DNA of 64,000 bases from Vandiemenella viatica (GCA_031002005.1 CM061920.1:49454610-49518609); one strand, 5' to 3'; counted from the first letter of the stretch, positions 1 through 11,137 are shown. Numbers and translations: made by a program. Notes: generated from the letters alone by a model not told the origin.

Positions 1-170
1 AGACCATCGGAGGTGCAACGATAATATAACCGCGAGTATAAGAAAGATTAAAATGGTTGAAAAAATAATAGTAATAAAAAATATAAATAAATAAATAAAA
101 ATATAATTGAGAAAATTTGAAAAATATATGAATCTATTGTGATGGGTATATAGGCGTGAGAATGGAAGAT

Positions 171-716
171 ATTAACGGAAATTAAGGCCTGGGGGATGTC
201 TAGTCTGCAGGATGAGTTGATATGCCAATTCCCATCTGCAGAGTTCAGATTGGGAGGTACTGTCTGGAAGTACTCTAATGGCTGACTGTGAAGCAGTTCT
301 TAAGGTTACGGGTGTTGTGAGTACTAGCATGGTGAGCAACAGAGAGGTCCAGGTTTTGGGAGTAAATTGTTTGTCTGTGACCATTCAGTCTGTTGGATAA
401 TAAGTTTGAGGTCAAGCCAATATAGGAACTTGGACAGTGGAGGCAGGTGAGCTGGTAAATGAGATGGGTGGTTGTACATGTAGCATGACGTATTGTGGGG
501 TAGGTTTCACCAGTAGTAGGGTTGCTATAGGTAGTGGTAGGTGGATGCATACCACAAGTTTTGCAATGGGGTCTCTCACAAGGGAAGGATCCAAACAGTG
601 GTTTAGGAGCATCAGAGGGTTGATATTTATGTTCAAGAATGTTTTTTTAAATTATGCGGTCTGCTGAAGGTGACACGGGGTGTAGTGGGAAGAATGCGGC
701 GCATTTCAGGAAAGGA
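171..716 (-). pseudogene. Penelope-like element fragment (linker and GIY-YIG endonuclease)
   Basis: This is a decayed C-terminal piece of a Penelope-like retroelement polyprotein, read right to left in at least two frames. Recognisable parts in order are a linker (RRILPTTPRVTFSRP near 700), the endonuclease core (HLIYQLTCLHCPSSYIG near 430, with the GIY and YIG positions as LIY and YIG, then RLNGH), and the family's terminal tail (ELCRWELAY and RHPPGLNFR, ending near 172). The same order is seen in the intact copy at 31452-32513. A frameshift near 300 separates the endonuclease from the tail and stop codons break the linker, so this is a pseudogene. There is no reverse-transcriptase part. Confidence 0.85.
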
Positions 717-766
717 TTTACTGAAAACAAGAACCTTAGAACTATAGAGCACACTTAGAAGAAGGA

Positions 767-1080
767 AATTTTATTATTATTATTCATTGCAATGGAGCAC
801 ACACTTTGTTGGTAATTCCCTGTCCTCCAGTTAACCCCTTTTTTATTTATTTTTTATTATGTTATATAATTTGAGTGTTAAATTCCTCTCCCATAAACGT
901 TTACAATTTACAAATTTTAATTTTAACCCCCCCCCCTTTTTTTGTAAATTATTATTCTTCACTTCACTTGGTAATTTGTTCCAGTCCCTGACACCTTGAC
1001 CCAAATTCCCCTCCCCCCCCCCCCACTCCCGACTCCATTATACATGAAATCAAGTACCAGTTTGTGGTCATGGTCATGTT
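767..1080 (-). mobile_element. CR1-like LINE 3' fragment
   Basis: This matches the 3' end of the LINE at 8045-9500. Shared landmarks are the 3' terminal motif around TTGCAATGGAGCACA, the region equivalent to DHDHKLALDF (read from tggtcatggtcat near 1065), and the LGKGVRDWNELP region (near 970-1000). It carries a C homopolymer (930-937 and 1012-1023) and an ATT-rich tail. It is 5'-truncated and non-coding. Confidence 0.7.
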
Positions 1081-1104
1081 ATGTTTAAGTAAGACTTTAG
1101 CAGT

Positions 1105-2345
1105 AATGCTTACTCCTGATACTTGGGAGTGTGTGGACTAAAATCCTTGTGTGGACATCCAGATTTCACTTCTCCATTGTTCTTACTTTCCGGTAACACA
1201 TTAACGTAGTCTGATATCTCAAAATTATCAATAAATTCTGCAGGGTGCATCTTCCCAGTATCATCATCATATTCAAATTCTTCTTTTATGGCCACTTGTT
1301 TGCCAGTTAAGGAGACAACACCTTGACTTAGTTGAACTTGTAACCCAGCAACCCATTTGTCCAACATATTTACATTATATTGTCACCTTCAGTCCATGTG
1401 TAAGCTGTTCCTGCTGCTGCACTGATGTGTTAATGTTTTGTCCACTCCCAGACACCTCCTGTCTTAGCTCATATACTATTTGAGCACTTTTACTCTCACT
1501 GGCTTGGGACAAACCCACATACTCATCCCTCACCTTATTACAATTTTTGTCAACTTCTTTAATCTCCTTACCAATAAAATTAACACACTCAATCTTATTC
1601 TGTTCACAAACTCAGGTTACCTTTTGAATATTACCCCTACATTCCCTTTTTCAGTGATCTACTTTCTGTAATACTTTGTAATATTTTTCACTACATTTTC
1701 TTGCTACTTCCCCTAATCCCAAGTTTAATTGGTTAATATCCTCTTTCATTTGTTGGTAAGGATGTCAGGGATTGGATCAAATTACCGAGTAAAGTGATGA
1801 ATAATTTACCAAAAACTCTTAACGATTTTTAAATTAAAATTTCTATATCAGAAAAGTAAATGGGGAAGGAATTTAACACTACAATTATAAATGAAAATTT
1901 TGAAAAATAAAATAAAGAGGTTAATTAGATGACTAGGGGAACTGCCACTGGAGCATTAGCTCCATCACAAGTAAAATTAAATTAATTTAAAACCCTGGAG
2001 TGGCTTATTGATTTTATCATTAAAACAGTAAGGTATCATTGTTTGTTTTGTTTTTTCCAGTTCGGAAAACTTTCTTTAATGCTGGTGAACTGATTGCTAA
2101 TACTACAGAATATGTTGTCAAGAGTTGTTTAAGAAAATTTACTGTTTATTGCAGCAAACTTAAGGTCATTATCTTGCATCAGTTTATTTCTAAATTCATC
2201 AAATTTACTATCAAGACTAAATTCGTTTTGAAATTCAGCAAATTGAGGATTAATTTCTGAAAATTTACTATTGATTTCAGAAAATATGCTATCAAATTTT
2301 GCATTAAAATTAATTGCAGATTTTGGCTGCCAGCCATATTCAACA
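1105..2345 (-). pseudogene. Gag-like coiled-coil protein remnant, split by a LINE scrap
   Basis: On the - strand two blocks appear to belong to one former ORF. The upstream block (2345 to about 2010) reads as a coiled coil rich in N, F, S, E and K (FDSIFSEINSKFSEINPQF and similar). The downstream block (about 1760 to 1105) contains more helical sequence, then the open segment 1110-1367 with KMHPAEFIDNFEIS. That phrase resembles the start of the capsid-like domain in LTR-retrotransposon Gag proteins. Stops and frame changes are present, and a LINE fragment lies between the blocks. The Gag call is inference from composition and one short motif. A TATA-like run on the same strand at 2871-2877 could belong to its LTR, but no LTR was delimited. 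Confidence 0.4.
1756..1992 (+). mobile_element. CR1-like LINE 3' fragment
   Basis: This is the 3' end of the same LINE family as 8045-9500 but on the + strand. It reads VRDWIKLPSKVMNNLPKTL near 1765-1820 (compare VRDWNELPREMMNNLPKTL), then the terminal hairpin-like motif with GGAGC and GCTCC (1950-1965), and an AATTAA tail. It lies between the two halves of the gag-like remnant and so inserted later. Confidence 0.7.
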
Positions 2346-2544
2346 AATTATTAAGTTAATTTCACCCCAAATTAAAGATAAAAACAACTGACTTTATCAA
2401 GTTACTACAAATAAATACAAAAAAGCATATATCTAAATATTCAGTAATCACTGTTCAGCGATCACTGGATTTTGAACACTTTTATCACTTTTCCTCTTTC
2501 ATATACGTATAGTAACAATGAAATAAAAGACGCTAAGTAGCCGA

Positions 2545-2728
2545 AAGGAATCAAATTAGGATAGGGAAATGAGCCACCACTTACCTTTAGATGATGGATG
2601 TGGGGCACGAACACACAGAAAAGACACAAACACAAATAAAGAAATTTTTGGGAAAAAAACCCTTCGTCAACGAGAGAACATTATGAGAGGTGGGTGCAGC
2701 CGGAGACTGCCTCACAGAAAGACCGCCA
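2545..2728 (-). mobile_element. Penelope-like element terminus
   Basis: This closely matches the termini at 25440-25630 and, inverted, 30640-30805: a shared terminal block (aggatagggaaatgagcc), a spacer with acacacagaaaagac, a hammerhead-like core, then a segment with GGAGACTG and its complement. It carries no coding sequence. It is a severely truncated copy whose element 3' end points left. Confidence 0.65.
2641..2670 (-). ncRNA. Decayed hammerhead-like motif in PLE terminus
   Basis: Read on the - strand the motif is UUGACGA, a GGG/CCC stem with a U-rich loop, then AAA and the palindrome AAUU followed by U. Relative to the hammerhead core the first C is U and the G of GAA is A, so it is probably inactive. 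Confidence 0.35.
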
Positions 2729-4322
2729 GTCTCCGGCTCTATAATATCATCACACTACAAGCCATTGTCTCGATCCAAAGATACTAAGAAAATCACAAAT
2801 GCTCCAGCAATTAAAGTAATGACTGACAACTCAACTTTCAACTAACTGTCAACTAACTAATCTGCTTCTTTATATAGATGCTACAGAAAATTCCAGAATA
2901 ACAGAGAAAGCTGCCTGATGTTTCTCAAATCGTGGCAATACAGCTAACAATCAAAACCACATTAAACTATCAGAATTCACAATCTTAAGAAAATACCTTG
3001 AAAGATATTTACAGGCATTTACACACAAAATTATCACCATACATAAGTCCAAACCATCGCAAATCGTCATCCAGACATCATAACTCGCATCAACACTTAC
3101 AATTACAAACTTATAATTAATGATTCATACATAATACTGTCCTTGAACACAATACGTAATTTCTGTCCATAAAAACATGTACACAAATTCACGATTAATC
3201 TTGCAAAATATATACAAATCCCTAATTAAACAATTTCCACTTGCTATTCCAGTAAATAATTCTTAAGATAAAATTTCATTCTTTGGGCTGTTGTAGAGTC
3301 AAATTCATTGTCAGGAAATTATGAATTTTTTTGAGACATGTAAATTAATTTCCAGAAGTTTAAATAAGAAGTGCAACAGCTAGTCTTTCCATAACTGATA
3401 TTCCTTTCTACTAAATGCAACTTAAATGTGCATTATTGGTCCAATTAAATGCACGAGTCATTCAAAATCTGACTGAGACATTCTCTTGAAGTTTTTGTTT
3501 TGCATGGCAAACCACAAGTTTCATTTTAACATTTTTCAATTTTTTTCTTCTTCAGTAAGCAATAATTAAATAACCACCGTATACAACTCTAATGTTTAAC
3601 ATGAATGTGTGGAGCATGGTTGAGCAGTGTGTTCAAAACGAGCTTTCACCATACCAATAGACAATGAAGAAACATAAATTGCTTGCTGCAAGTGAGACAC
3701 TGTATATGAATGATACATTTCAGTTCCATCTTTACATTAGACAATTATTCTTCTCTGCCCTTATTGTATTGATTAGGTTGGTGGTGACATATTAAATGCA
3801 CCGGATGCTCATCTAAATTAGATAAAAAATTTAATCTGATAAGGACAGGTAAATAAATCAAATAACTTTCCACAGTTGGGAGCAGAATGCTTACAGTGGC
3901 AAAAACTTAAACAAGAATACACATACACAATAATTCCATTAATCATATGAGGATTCAGCCACTTCTGTCTCAGGTTATACTTGCAGGACACCACTGCAGG
4001 TTTCCTGCCTCTTTCTTTGTCGAATGATTGGTTTACATTGGTCTTTGAATTCATATAGTCTTCTCCTTACTTCAGGGATTTGGTATTAATACCCATTCTG
4101 TCTTTAAAATTATACACTATTGTCATAAACCTTCTTCCTGTTTATACCTTAATAATTGTTGTTCATCATTTGTACATACTTGAATACCTTTCATTTTGGT
4201 AGAATTTAAGAGTTTTATTTTTATAGCTGGTGATTTCCAACTAATCAAAGTGACTGAACTGGAGTGGCGTACATAAATTACAATATTTGTTATTTAGTTT
4301 CACCTTGCACACTGTATTTCAG
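2729..4322. other. Non-coding, GART intron or upstream sequence
   Basis: AT-rich sequence with no exon, RNA gene or delimitable element that I can recognise. The AIRS-domain exons that normally precede the formyltransferase domain of GART are not visible here, so they probably lie left of the window and this is intron. Confidence 0.4.
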
Positions 4323-4465
4323 GTAGGCCTCGTGTTTGTGTTGACAACTTCATCCCAGCGATGGAGAGAGTGATGAAACCATTTGTCAGTTCAGTGGTAA
4401 CTGCCAGGGACCCTCCTCGAAAGAGAGTGGGAGTGCTTATCTCAGGCAGTGGAACTAACCTACAG
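4323..4465 (+). CDS. GART: GART exon: start of glycinamide ribonucleotide formyltransferase domain
   Basis: This exon of the trifunctional purine-synthesis protein joins the linker after the AIRS domain to the formyltransferase (PurN) domain. It begins after a TTTCAG acceptor in phase with GRPRVCVDNFIPAME and ends TACAG|GTTTAT in phase 0. It carries the nucleotide/phosphate-binding loop VGVLISGSGTNLQ, matching the family's GSGTNLQ signature. The domain transfers a formyl group from 10-formyltetrahydrofolate to GAR in de novo purine synthesis in the cytosol. The internal ATG at 4361 is not expected to be a start, because the reading frame is open back to the acceptor and GART normally has GARS and AIRS domains upstream. 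Confidence 0.93.
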
Positions 4466-4747
4466 GTTTATTTCACTTCATTATCAGTGCATGAATATAT
4501 ATTCTGTTTAAGTGTTTTGCAGTTGCTAAATTCAAATTTTTCTCTTAAGAAGTGTAATGTAGACACATATATGTACATATGAATATTACTGTTGTATTGG
4601 ACTTGCTACAGTATTCTGAGTTAAATAATTAGAATCTTAATATTAATAACTGCCAATGTAATAATCTACTTACCAATTGACAATTATTAAATAGAATTTT
4701 TCAAATTGCTTTTTAGAAATGAAATGGTTTCTAATAATTTTTTCCAG

Positions 4748-4870
4748 TCTTTGATAGACGCAACCAGGGACCTTTCACAGGGCATTGGGGCTGAAATTGT
4801 TCTGGTAATATCAAACAAAAAAGGTGTGCAAGGGCTTGAAAGAGCCGAGAAAGCCAACATTCCCACCAAG
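4748..4870 (+). CDS. GART: GART exon: formyltransferase domain, second exon
   Basis: A 123-nt, 41-codon exon flanked by TTTTCCAG and AAG|GTAATG, phase 0 at both ends. It encodes SLIDATRDLSQGIGAEIV, then LVISNKKGVQGLERAEKA and NIPTK. This is the Rossmann-like segment of the PurN fold (family pattern: LIDxxR, then IVISNKxxVxGLxRAxxxxIPT). It follows directly from the NLQ end of the previous exon and leads into VIEH of the exon at 16088. The intron after it is 11.2 kb and full of transposons; the intron before it is only 282 bp. Confidence 0.95.
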
Positions 4871-4988
4871 GTAATGAATTGAGTATAAAGCAAACATATT
4901 TTTTATTGCTCAGGCTTCTGTGGCCATTTTTCTTAAATGATTACTAGATTTTGGGGGTATGCTGCATTTTTTACTTGATAATCTAAGC

Positions 4989-5018
4989 TTTCGGCTGCCT
5001 TTCTACAGCCTTCATCAG
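4989..5018 (-). ncRNA. Candidate hammerhead ribozyme core
   Basis: On the - strand the order is CUGAUGA, A, stem II GGCUG/CAGCC (5 perfect pairs, 8-nt loop), GAA, then the self-complementary tetramer AGCU followed by U (to 4987). All invariant hammerhead core bases are present. Helix III is loopless and would need a second copy to form. Helix I is short and contains wobbles. Confidence 0.6.
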
Positions 5019-5145
5019 AAATACTATTTATGTTGACATAATAATGCGTGCCAAACGTCACAAAGTAACAGGTTCATTGACGTTATTGGTATTTGTTGAA
5101 GCCGTTTGCATTTTTTTTTTTTTAATGTCAACATAAGCAGTATCT

Positions 5146-5175
5146 CTGATAAAGGCTGTAGAATGGTAGCTGAAA
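5146..5175 (+). ncRNA. Hammerhead-like motif, partly decayed
   Basis: This is the partner of 4989-5018 in the opposite arm: CUGAUAA (G8 replaced by A), a stem II weakened by two changes, GAA, then AGCU and U. An alternative perfect 9-bp pairing AACATAAGC/GCTTATGTT surrounds it. Probably inactive. Confidence 0.4.
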
Positions 5176-5340
5176 GCTTATGTTATCAAGTAGACAGTGT
5201 GGCATACCAAAAAATATCATAATAATTAATATATTTTTGCTATTTATGCTAGAAAAATCATATAAAATAGTTGAAAATAGAAAAGTTTTTCGTGTTTTGT
5301 TATCCTGCTATAACTTTAAATAAATAAAAATGTATTTATA

Positions 5341-6108
5341 GATATTACAAGAGCAATGGAATATTAACGAAAAATTACTAAGATCGGATAAAAAAACAAT
5401 TACAGCAATAGAGACAGCAGATGAAAATATAGTTCACAATATAAGCAGTATCAGGAAAGCCATGAAACAATATTTTGACAAGCTACTAAATGGACATAAT
5501 GGAATAAATGATGCAGAAACAAGTCAGAGGATGATAGATGAAGATCCCCCAATCACTTGGTCAGAAGTGGAGCGAGCTCTCCATAAATGAAAAGTGGCAA
5601 GTCAGCAGGAGTCAACGAAGTTACAACCGACATGATTAAAGCTGCCTGTCCACCAGGGATACAATGGCTGTACAGAGTCCTCAGAGCAATATGGAATGAT
5701 AACCAAATACTGAAAGACTGGACAAAATGGGTGATAATTCCTATATTCAAGAAAGGGAATAGAAGGAAAAGTGAAAACTACAGAAATATTACCCTCCTAT
5801 TCCACGGCCTTAAAATTATGGAAAAGATAGTTGAAGCCAGAGTATGAACAATATTAGAGGCCATCTTAGAAGAGGAACAACATGGGTTTAGGGCTGGAAG
5901 AAGCACAACAGATCTAATATTTGCCTTGAGAATGCTGGTAGAAAAATTTGGAGAAAAAGGGAAAAAAACTAATTATTGTGTTTATGGACCTAGAAAAGGC
6001 ATACGATAATGTTCCTAGATCAACTATCTGGAAAAGTCTAAGAAAACTTAAAATTCCAGAGTACCTCATTGGAAAGATCCAGATACTGTACAATAATTTG
6101 CAAGAGCT
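5341..6108 (+). pseudogene. RTE-like LINE reverse transcriptase, 5' half
   Basis: A decayed non-LTR reverse transcriptase. It reads KSGKSAGVNEVTTDMIKAA (5590), WVIIPIFKKGN (5729), NYRNITLLFHGLKIMEKI (5778), EEEQHGFRAGRSTTDLIFAL (5872), then motif A VFMDLEKAYDNVPR (5980-6021). These match RT blocks 0-A of APE-type LINEs of the RTE kind. Stops at 5845 and a frameshift near 5945 make it non-functional. The frame is cut at 6108 by a solo LTR and resumes at 6832. Confidence 0.85.
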
Positions 6109-6831
6109 TGTAAAACATCTGGGTTATTAATTAATGAAAATGATAGTTGCTATACACTGATATTTTTACCTACTCAATGGAGGTTTCGGACTTCGTTTAA
6201 ACTTATTTTCTACAATGCAGTCACCACAGCTGATAGTCGACGTAATGTCAAGCAATTTATCAATCCTAGGTATAGTTTAAACATTTAATACTGTACGGGG
6301 TATTATACCACTGAACACAAACACAGTCATTTAATACTGTAGTAAGCTTATTCACACAGTTTTGGTTTTAAAGAACACATATTCACTGACCACCATCTAA
6401 AAATAACATTAATCCGAGATTACAGGTCCGCTCGAGTGAAAAGTACAATCACTTAGCGTAAATTCAGTTATTAGCATGGTCAGTGTTCACACAACAATCA
6501 CTGTTCATTATCCACTTATTATACACTCACCAAATGCAGTTTGTACGACTTGGTCTGTCTGAACGAGACTTAAATGACAGACAATATTCTGTTCCGTCAT
6601 GGAAGTGCGAATTAGGAATCCATTTTCATTTGGAAGAATTCCTCTACACCACACTTATATGACATTCTCGTTGCCGAACTACCTCCATCAGTGACTACTA
6701 TATACCAACTGCTGCTTCTTATAAAGAGGTTAGTACTAACACGCACATATGATAGCTATCGATTATCCACATCTTTGACATAGACGAACTTTAACAGTTC
6801 GTTAGCTTATCGCACTGTAATGTTACAAGCT
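6105..6831. mobile_element. Solo LTR with 4-bp target duplication
   Basis: The 719-bp LTR (6109-6827) begins TGTAA and ends TTACA, flanked on both sides by AGCT (6105-6108 and 6828-6831). Removing the LTR plus one AGCT restores the LINE sequence around SCVYVGGDYFESFS. That, with the inverted termini and direct repeats, makes a solo LTR from LTR-LTR recombination very likely. A 4-bp duplication suits a Gypsy-type element. TATA-like runs occur near 6700-6726. Orientation is undecided, and there is no internal coding region. Confidence 0.8.
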
Positions 6832-7571
6832 GTGTCTATGTTGGGGGTGATTACTTTGAATCGTTTAGTACAACCAAGGGAGTACAACAAAGAAGTGCCC
6901 TTTCACCTTTTCTGTTCTGGATAATATCTTAAAAGAACTAAAGAGAGCAATCAATGGGGGTGTTTGGGGATGATGTGTCAGTATGCTACGAAACAAAAGA
7001 AGGAATACAAAACAATCTTAAACTGTGGAATAATAAGTTTGAAGAATATGTAATTAAATTGAATTAAAAAAAAAAAAACGTAGAATTTTTTTAAAAAAAC
7101 CGAAAGAATACAGACTGTCCTATAAAATTACAAGACAACCAAGTTGAAGTTGTTGACCAATTCAGCTACCTGGGGAGCATAAATGCTAGTAATGGTAGAA
7201 GTAAGATATAAATAATAAATAGAGTAACCTAAGGTGCCAACCTCTACAGTACCATGCGGGGCTTACTATGGGACATGAAGGTTCCCAGAAGAACAAAAAT
7301 TGTCCAGTGCAAATCATATCTCACTCCTATTCTCACATATGCTTTGGAAACATGCACACTAACATTTAGGGACCTTAGCAAGATCCAAGCATGTGAAATG
7401 AAGTTTCTTAGAATGACCCTCCAGAAGACTAGTCTTGACCACATAAAGAATAACGAGATTAGATCGAACCTTGAGCTAAGGAAATTCATGGAAGAGAGAC
7501 GTAGGAGCCAGTCAGGTAAAAATGTTCCTCTGAGAGTGGAATTTTCATTTTCAATTTTTGTTACACACAAT
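6832..7571 (+). pseudogene. RTE-like LINE reverse transcriptase, 3' half
   Basis: Continuation of the LINE at 5341-6108. It reads YVGGDYFESF and TTKGVQQRSALSPFLFW (RT motif B), then GDDVSVCYETKEGIQNNLK around 6970 (a damaged motif C), FSYLG-like sequence near 7160, and an open stretch 7254-7574 (TKIVQCKSYLTPILTYALET, then ACEMKFLRM) that is the thumb and C-terminal connector typical of these LINEs. A poly-A run, several stops and frameshifts are present. The end of homology near 7515 is uncertain. Confidence 0.8.
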
Positions 7572-7574
7572 TAA

Positions 7575-8044
7575 AGCTCATAACAAAAAGTAAATTTGTC
7601 TTAATTTTTTTTCCGTTTGTTAGAACTGTGTTTCTAACCCTTTTTTCCAGCATGAGGACTAGTAAAAAGCAAAAAAATAATTCTACGAACCACTTACTTT
7701 TATGGGGGTAATTTTTTTACTGTGTGTGTAATTAACCAAACCTATCAGTTGTTATTGGCATGAATCACAGTTTCTTATAACTTATAGGTATAATAAGCCT
7801 CTTGGAAAAAGGTCATTGACTTAACTGTCAAAGGAAAACCACTTTCCCTAATGCTGACTGGAAACATATTTTGTTAATAGACACTTTTAATAACAATGCA
7901 GTTGTAAGGTACCTATTAGTTCGCCAAAAGCATTCCCACTAGCTATCCCCAATAGTAATATGCTCTGTGGATCGATTTTGAGGTCGCTTATGTGGAACAT
8001 GGAAATTTTGTGTAAAGTAGTTGTCAACTTTAATTTAATTTTTA
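7575..8044. other. Non-coding intronic sequence
   Basis: No gene or recognisable element. AT-rich, ending in a short AATTT repeat that is the tail of the LINE to the right. Confidence 0.4.
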
Positions 8045-9500
8045 ATTTAATTTAATTTAATTGCAATGGAGCACAGGCTCCGGTGGCAATTTCCCTACAC
8101 ACCCATCTTCCCCCTATCCTGCACCAACCTACATTTTCCCTCTACAAATTTTATCTTTAAATTCTTTCAAAGTTTTCGGTAAATTATTCATCATTTCTCT
8201 TGGTAACTCATTCCAATCCCTAACACCCTTACCTAAAAAAGAGAATCTTCCCACACCCTTGTGCCTGAAATCGAGTGCCAGCTTGTGGTCATGGTCATCT
8301 TTTCCCTTCCATGCACTACTTTTCATACCTATTGCAATATCTTTCCATGCCTCATCGCCAGTATATGCCCTGTACACTCCCATGACCCTCCTCATTCTCC
8401 TCCTGTCTTGCAATGAATCCCATTCCAGCTCCTTTATCATATCCGTCACTGATTGCATTCTGCGATAATTTCCAGAAACAAATTTAGCAGCCCTTCTTTG
8501 CACCCTTTCCAACTCCTGTATTTGATACGTAAAATGAGGGTCCCATACTACACTACCATATTCGAGCAATGGTCTGACCAAAGTTTTGCAACCCAATTCC
8601 TTGACTTCTCACGTACATCCCCTTATCACTCTCTCCAACAAGTGCAGAACTTTGAAACCTTTTCCTACCACCTGTCCTATGTGTCCTGCCCAGTTAAGTT
8701 TGTTATCAAAAGTAATTCCAAGATATTTACATTTCAAGTCTTCAGCAAGCAATTCTTTCCCCACCTTATATTCATAATTAACCTTTTGTTTTTTATTTGT
8801 GTATCTAATAAGCTGATTCTTCTTTGCATTTATCTTCATTCCATGTTTACCAACCCAACTAGATATCCTGTCCAGATCACCCCGCAACTGTTTACAGTCC
8901 TCTATCGTTTTGATCCTTTTATACAGCATGATGTCATCTGCAAACAATCTAATTTCAGATAGTAAACAATCAACACAAGTATTCATTAGAATAATGAATA
9001 ACAATGGTCCCAATACGCTACCCTGTGGCACACCCATTTTTACTTCCACTTCTTTTGATACTACATTTCCTACCCTAACTTTCTATTTTCTACCTTTTAA
9101 AAATTCTTCTACCCAGCAAATCACTTTCTCATCCACTCCAATGATTTTTACCTTATTTACTACCATTTTATGGCTTACTCTGTCAAACGCCTTAGACAGA
9201 GCTAGTGCTACACTATCAATTTGGCCTTCCTTGTCCATTTCATCTGAAATATCTTGCATATATCCCACCAACTGAGATTTGCATGAATATCCTTGCCTGT
9301 AACCATGTTGCCCCCTTGAAAACCACTTACGTTCCTCACATATATTTCTGATGTGGTTGCATATCAATCTTTTCATTAATTTACCTACCACTGATGTCAA
9401 ACTGATTGGCCTGTAATTCTCAACTCTATTTCTCACCCCTCCTTTATGGATTTTCCTGCATTCATTTCCAGTATGACAACTCTTGATAAGAATCATTTAT
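8045..9500 (-). pseudogene. CR1-like LINE reverse transcriptase, 5'-truncated
   Basis: Read right to left this is RT from NYRPISLTSVVGKLMKRLI (9420) through QHGYRQGYSCKSQLVGYM and SVALALSKAFDRVSHK (motif A, with the expected D replaced), then MGVPQGSVLGPLLFIILMN (motif B, 9035), IRLFADDIMLYK (motif C, FADD, 8935), KCKYLGITFD, LVRPLLEYGSVVWDPH (8565), RRAAKFVSGNY, and a conserved C-terminus DHDHKLALDFR / FSFLGKGVRDWNELP. Three long segments (8129-8596, 8609-9049, 9083-9496) sit in shifted frames, so there are at least two frameshifts. The 3' end has an AATTT-type tail on the left. Homologous scraps occur at 767, 1756, 45975, 48283, 56690, 57400 and 58560. Confidence 0.9.
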
Positions 9501-10095
9501 ATATGTATTCATTATGTCTGGAAAAATTTAATTTAAGAGATAATTTAGTTTGTTTTAACCCACGCGATTAAGAAAGCTAGGATTTAATATTTGAAATAAC
9601 TTTGAATTGAGTGAAGTCACAGCTGATCTTTTATCACCGGCTATAGTCAGCACTGTCTAGCATATATTGAAAGCAAAATTAACTAATTTGGCAAAGTTTA
9701 ATTACTGTTTTTAACTAAGAGAAAAAATAAAGTTTTTAACTAAAAGGAATAGAATGGAGAAATTTATTTAAATAAATAGCCTAAATTAAGAGGACCATGA
9801 ATATATAGTGGTTTCAGTAAAAAGTTTAAGTATCGGTGAGATAATAAAGATTTTGAAAATGGATTGTCGTTAATTGTTGTTGGAGTGTGACAAATCGTGC
9901 CAAGCTGATGACGTAAGAGACTTCAAGGTTAGGCTTATAGAAATACTTTTGAATGTTGAATTAAATTAAAATAGATAGAATATGACGTTAGGAAGCCCTT
10001 GTATTAATCGTAAGTTAAACCATTTAGTATAATGGGAGATATTAATTTTTGAATGAATTTGCTGATGTCTTAGGAACAAAAAAGTCCCTGCTGCC
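9501..10095. other. Non-coding intronic sequence with one shared repeat
   Basis: No gene. The stretch 9610-9660 (ttttatcaccggctatagt) is an inverted, slightly diverged copy of 20185-20225, so both belong to an unnamed dispersed repeat. Confidence 0.4.
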
Positions 10096-11050
10096 ATTTC
10101 ATTCATTTCATTTCATTTATTCACTATATGATACATTTTCATGTAGTATATTGGTTTCGTCATTTTAAATTTTTATACATAATGTGTACAATTTGGATAT
10201 TCAGCTATAAATGTAAGGCATATAGAAATATACATAAGATTTTGTACAATTTATCTATAGCTACTTGTTTAATATAATTTGACTACTTTCTATGGAGTAA
10301 TAAGCATTTTCTACGAGATACATTTTTAGCCTTTTCTTAAAAAGATCTGGGTTTTTTCTCCCTTAATTTCTACCGGCAGTTTGTTACACAATTTCACTCC
10401 CTTGTGGAAAAATCTATTTAGAGTTTTACTTTTTAATTTCCTCTCTATGTGTAGATCATTTTTTGACCTTGTGGAATATGTATGGACGGAACTGTTTGTG
10501 GTGAAGTCTTCTAAGTTATTTTTTATTTACATTATAGAATTGAAGATATATAACAGGATGGAACAGTCAGGATGCCTAATTTTCTAAATATGTCCTTACA
10601 ATGGGTTCTCCTTGAAGTTTTTGCTATTATCCTGACAGACCATTTTTGTAATTTGAAAATAGTGTTTACATTTTGTTTGCTTGAAGCACAAAAAATGATT
10701 CCATAGGATATTATTGAATGAATGTTTGCAAAGTATATTATTTTGAGGCAATCATCATTGCATACAGGAGCTAGAATTCTAAGTGCAAAACAGGTTGTGG
10801 ATATTTTCTTTCCCAAAATTTGTACATGTTCATTCCACTTTAATTCGTGAACAATGGTCATTCCCAGAAACTTTGTATTTGCAACACACACAATGTGTTC
10901 AGTTTTAAGTCTATCTGTTGAACACTGCTAACTGAAGTGAATTTGATGCTGCTTGTTTTATTTATATTGAGGATCAATTTATTATTTTGGGACCAGTTTA
11001 AGACTTCTATGAGAGCTGCGTTTCCTTGAAATTTCCTAGTCTTACACCAG
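10096..11050 (-). pseudogene. LINE reverse transcriptase C-terminal fragment (Jockey/CR1 superfamily)
   Basis: Read right to left: ALIEVLNWSQNNKLILNINK (near 11000), the open segment 10532-10891 with KFLGMTIVHELKWNEHV, CFALRILAPVCNDDCLKIIYF, SIISYGIIFCASS and KLQKWSVRIIAKTSRR. A disrupted tail (HKGVKLCNKLPVEIKG near 10390) and an ATGAA-type 3' tail at 10096-10115 follow. This order matches the region after motif C in non-LTR reverse transcriptases. It differs from the 8-9.5 kb family, so it is a third LINE lineage. It is 5'-truncated after the catalytic motifs. Confidence 0.8.
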
Positions 11051-11137
11051 ATTTGAAACCGTCAACTTTGCATCTGTTCACACAGCAAACTGCTCCACAC
11101 GGTAGTTGTTACGACACATAGTAACATACCATAATCG

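Larger units (their letters stand above)
4954..5210. repeat. Inverted-repeat element with hammerhead-like motifs in both arms
   Basis: Left arm 4954-5041 and right arm 5125-5210 are imperfect inverted copies of about 85 bp, sharing the outer block GGTATGC, then CTTGATAA, AAGCTTTC and the CTGATGA-type core. The centre of about 85 bp is unrelated to the arms and has a T tract. There is no ORF. It lies in the GART intron after the exon ending at 4870. I read it as a non-autonomous element, or two head-on copies, carrying hammerhead cores. Confidence 0.6.
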
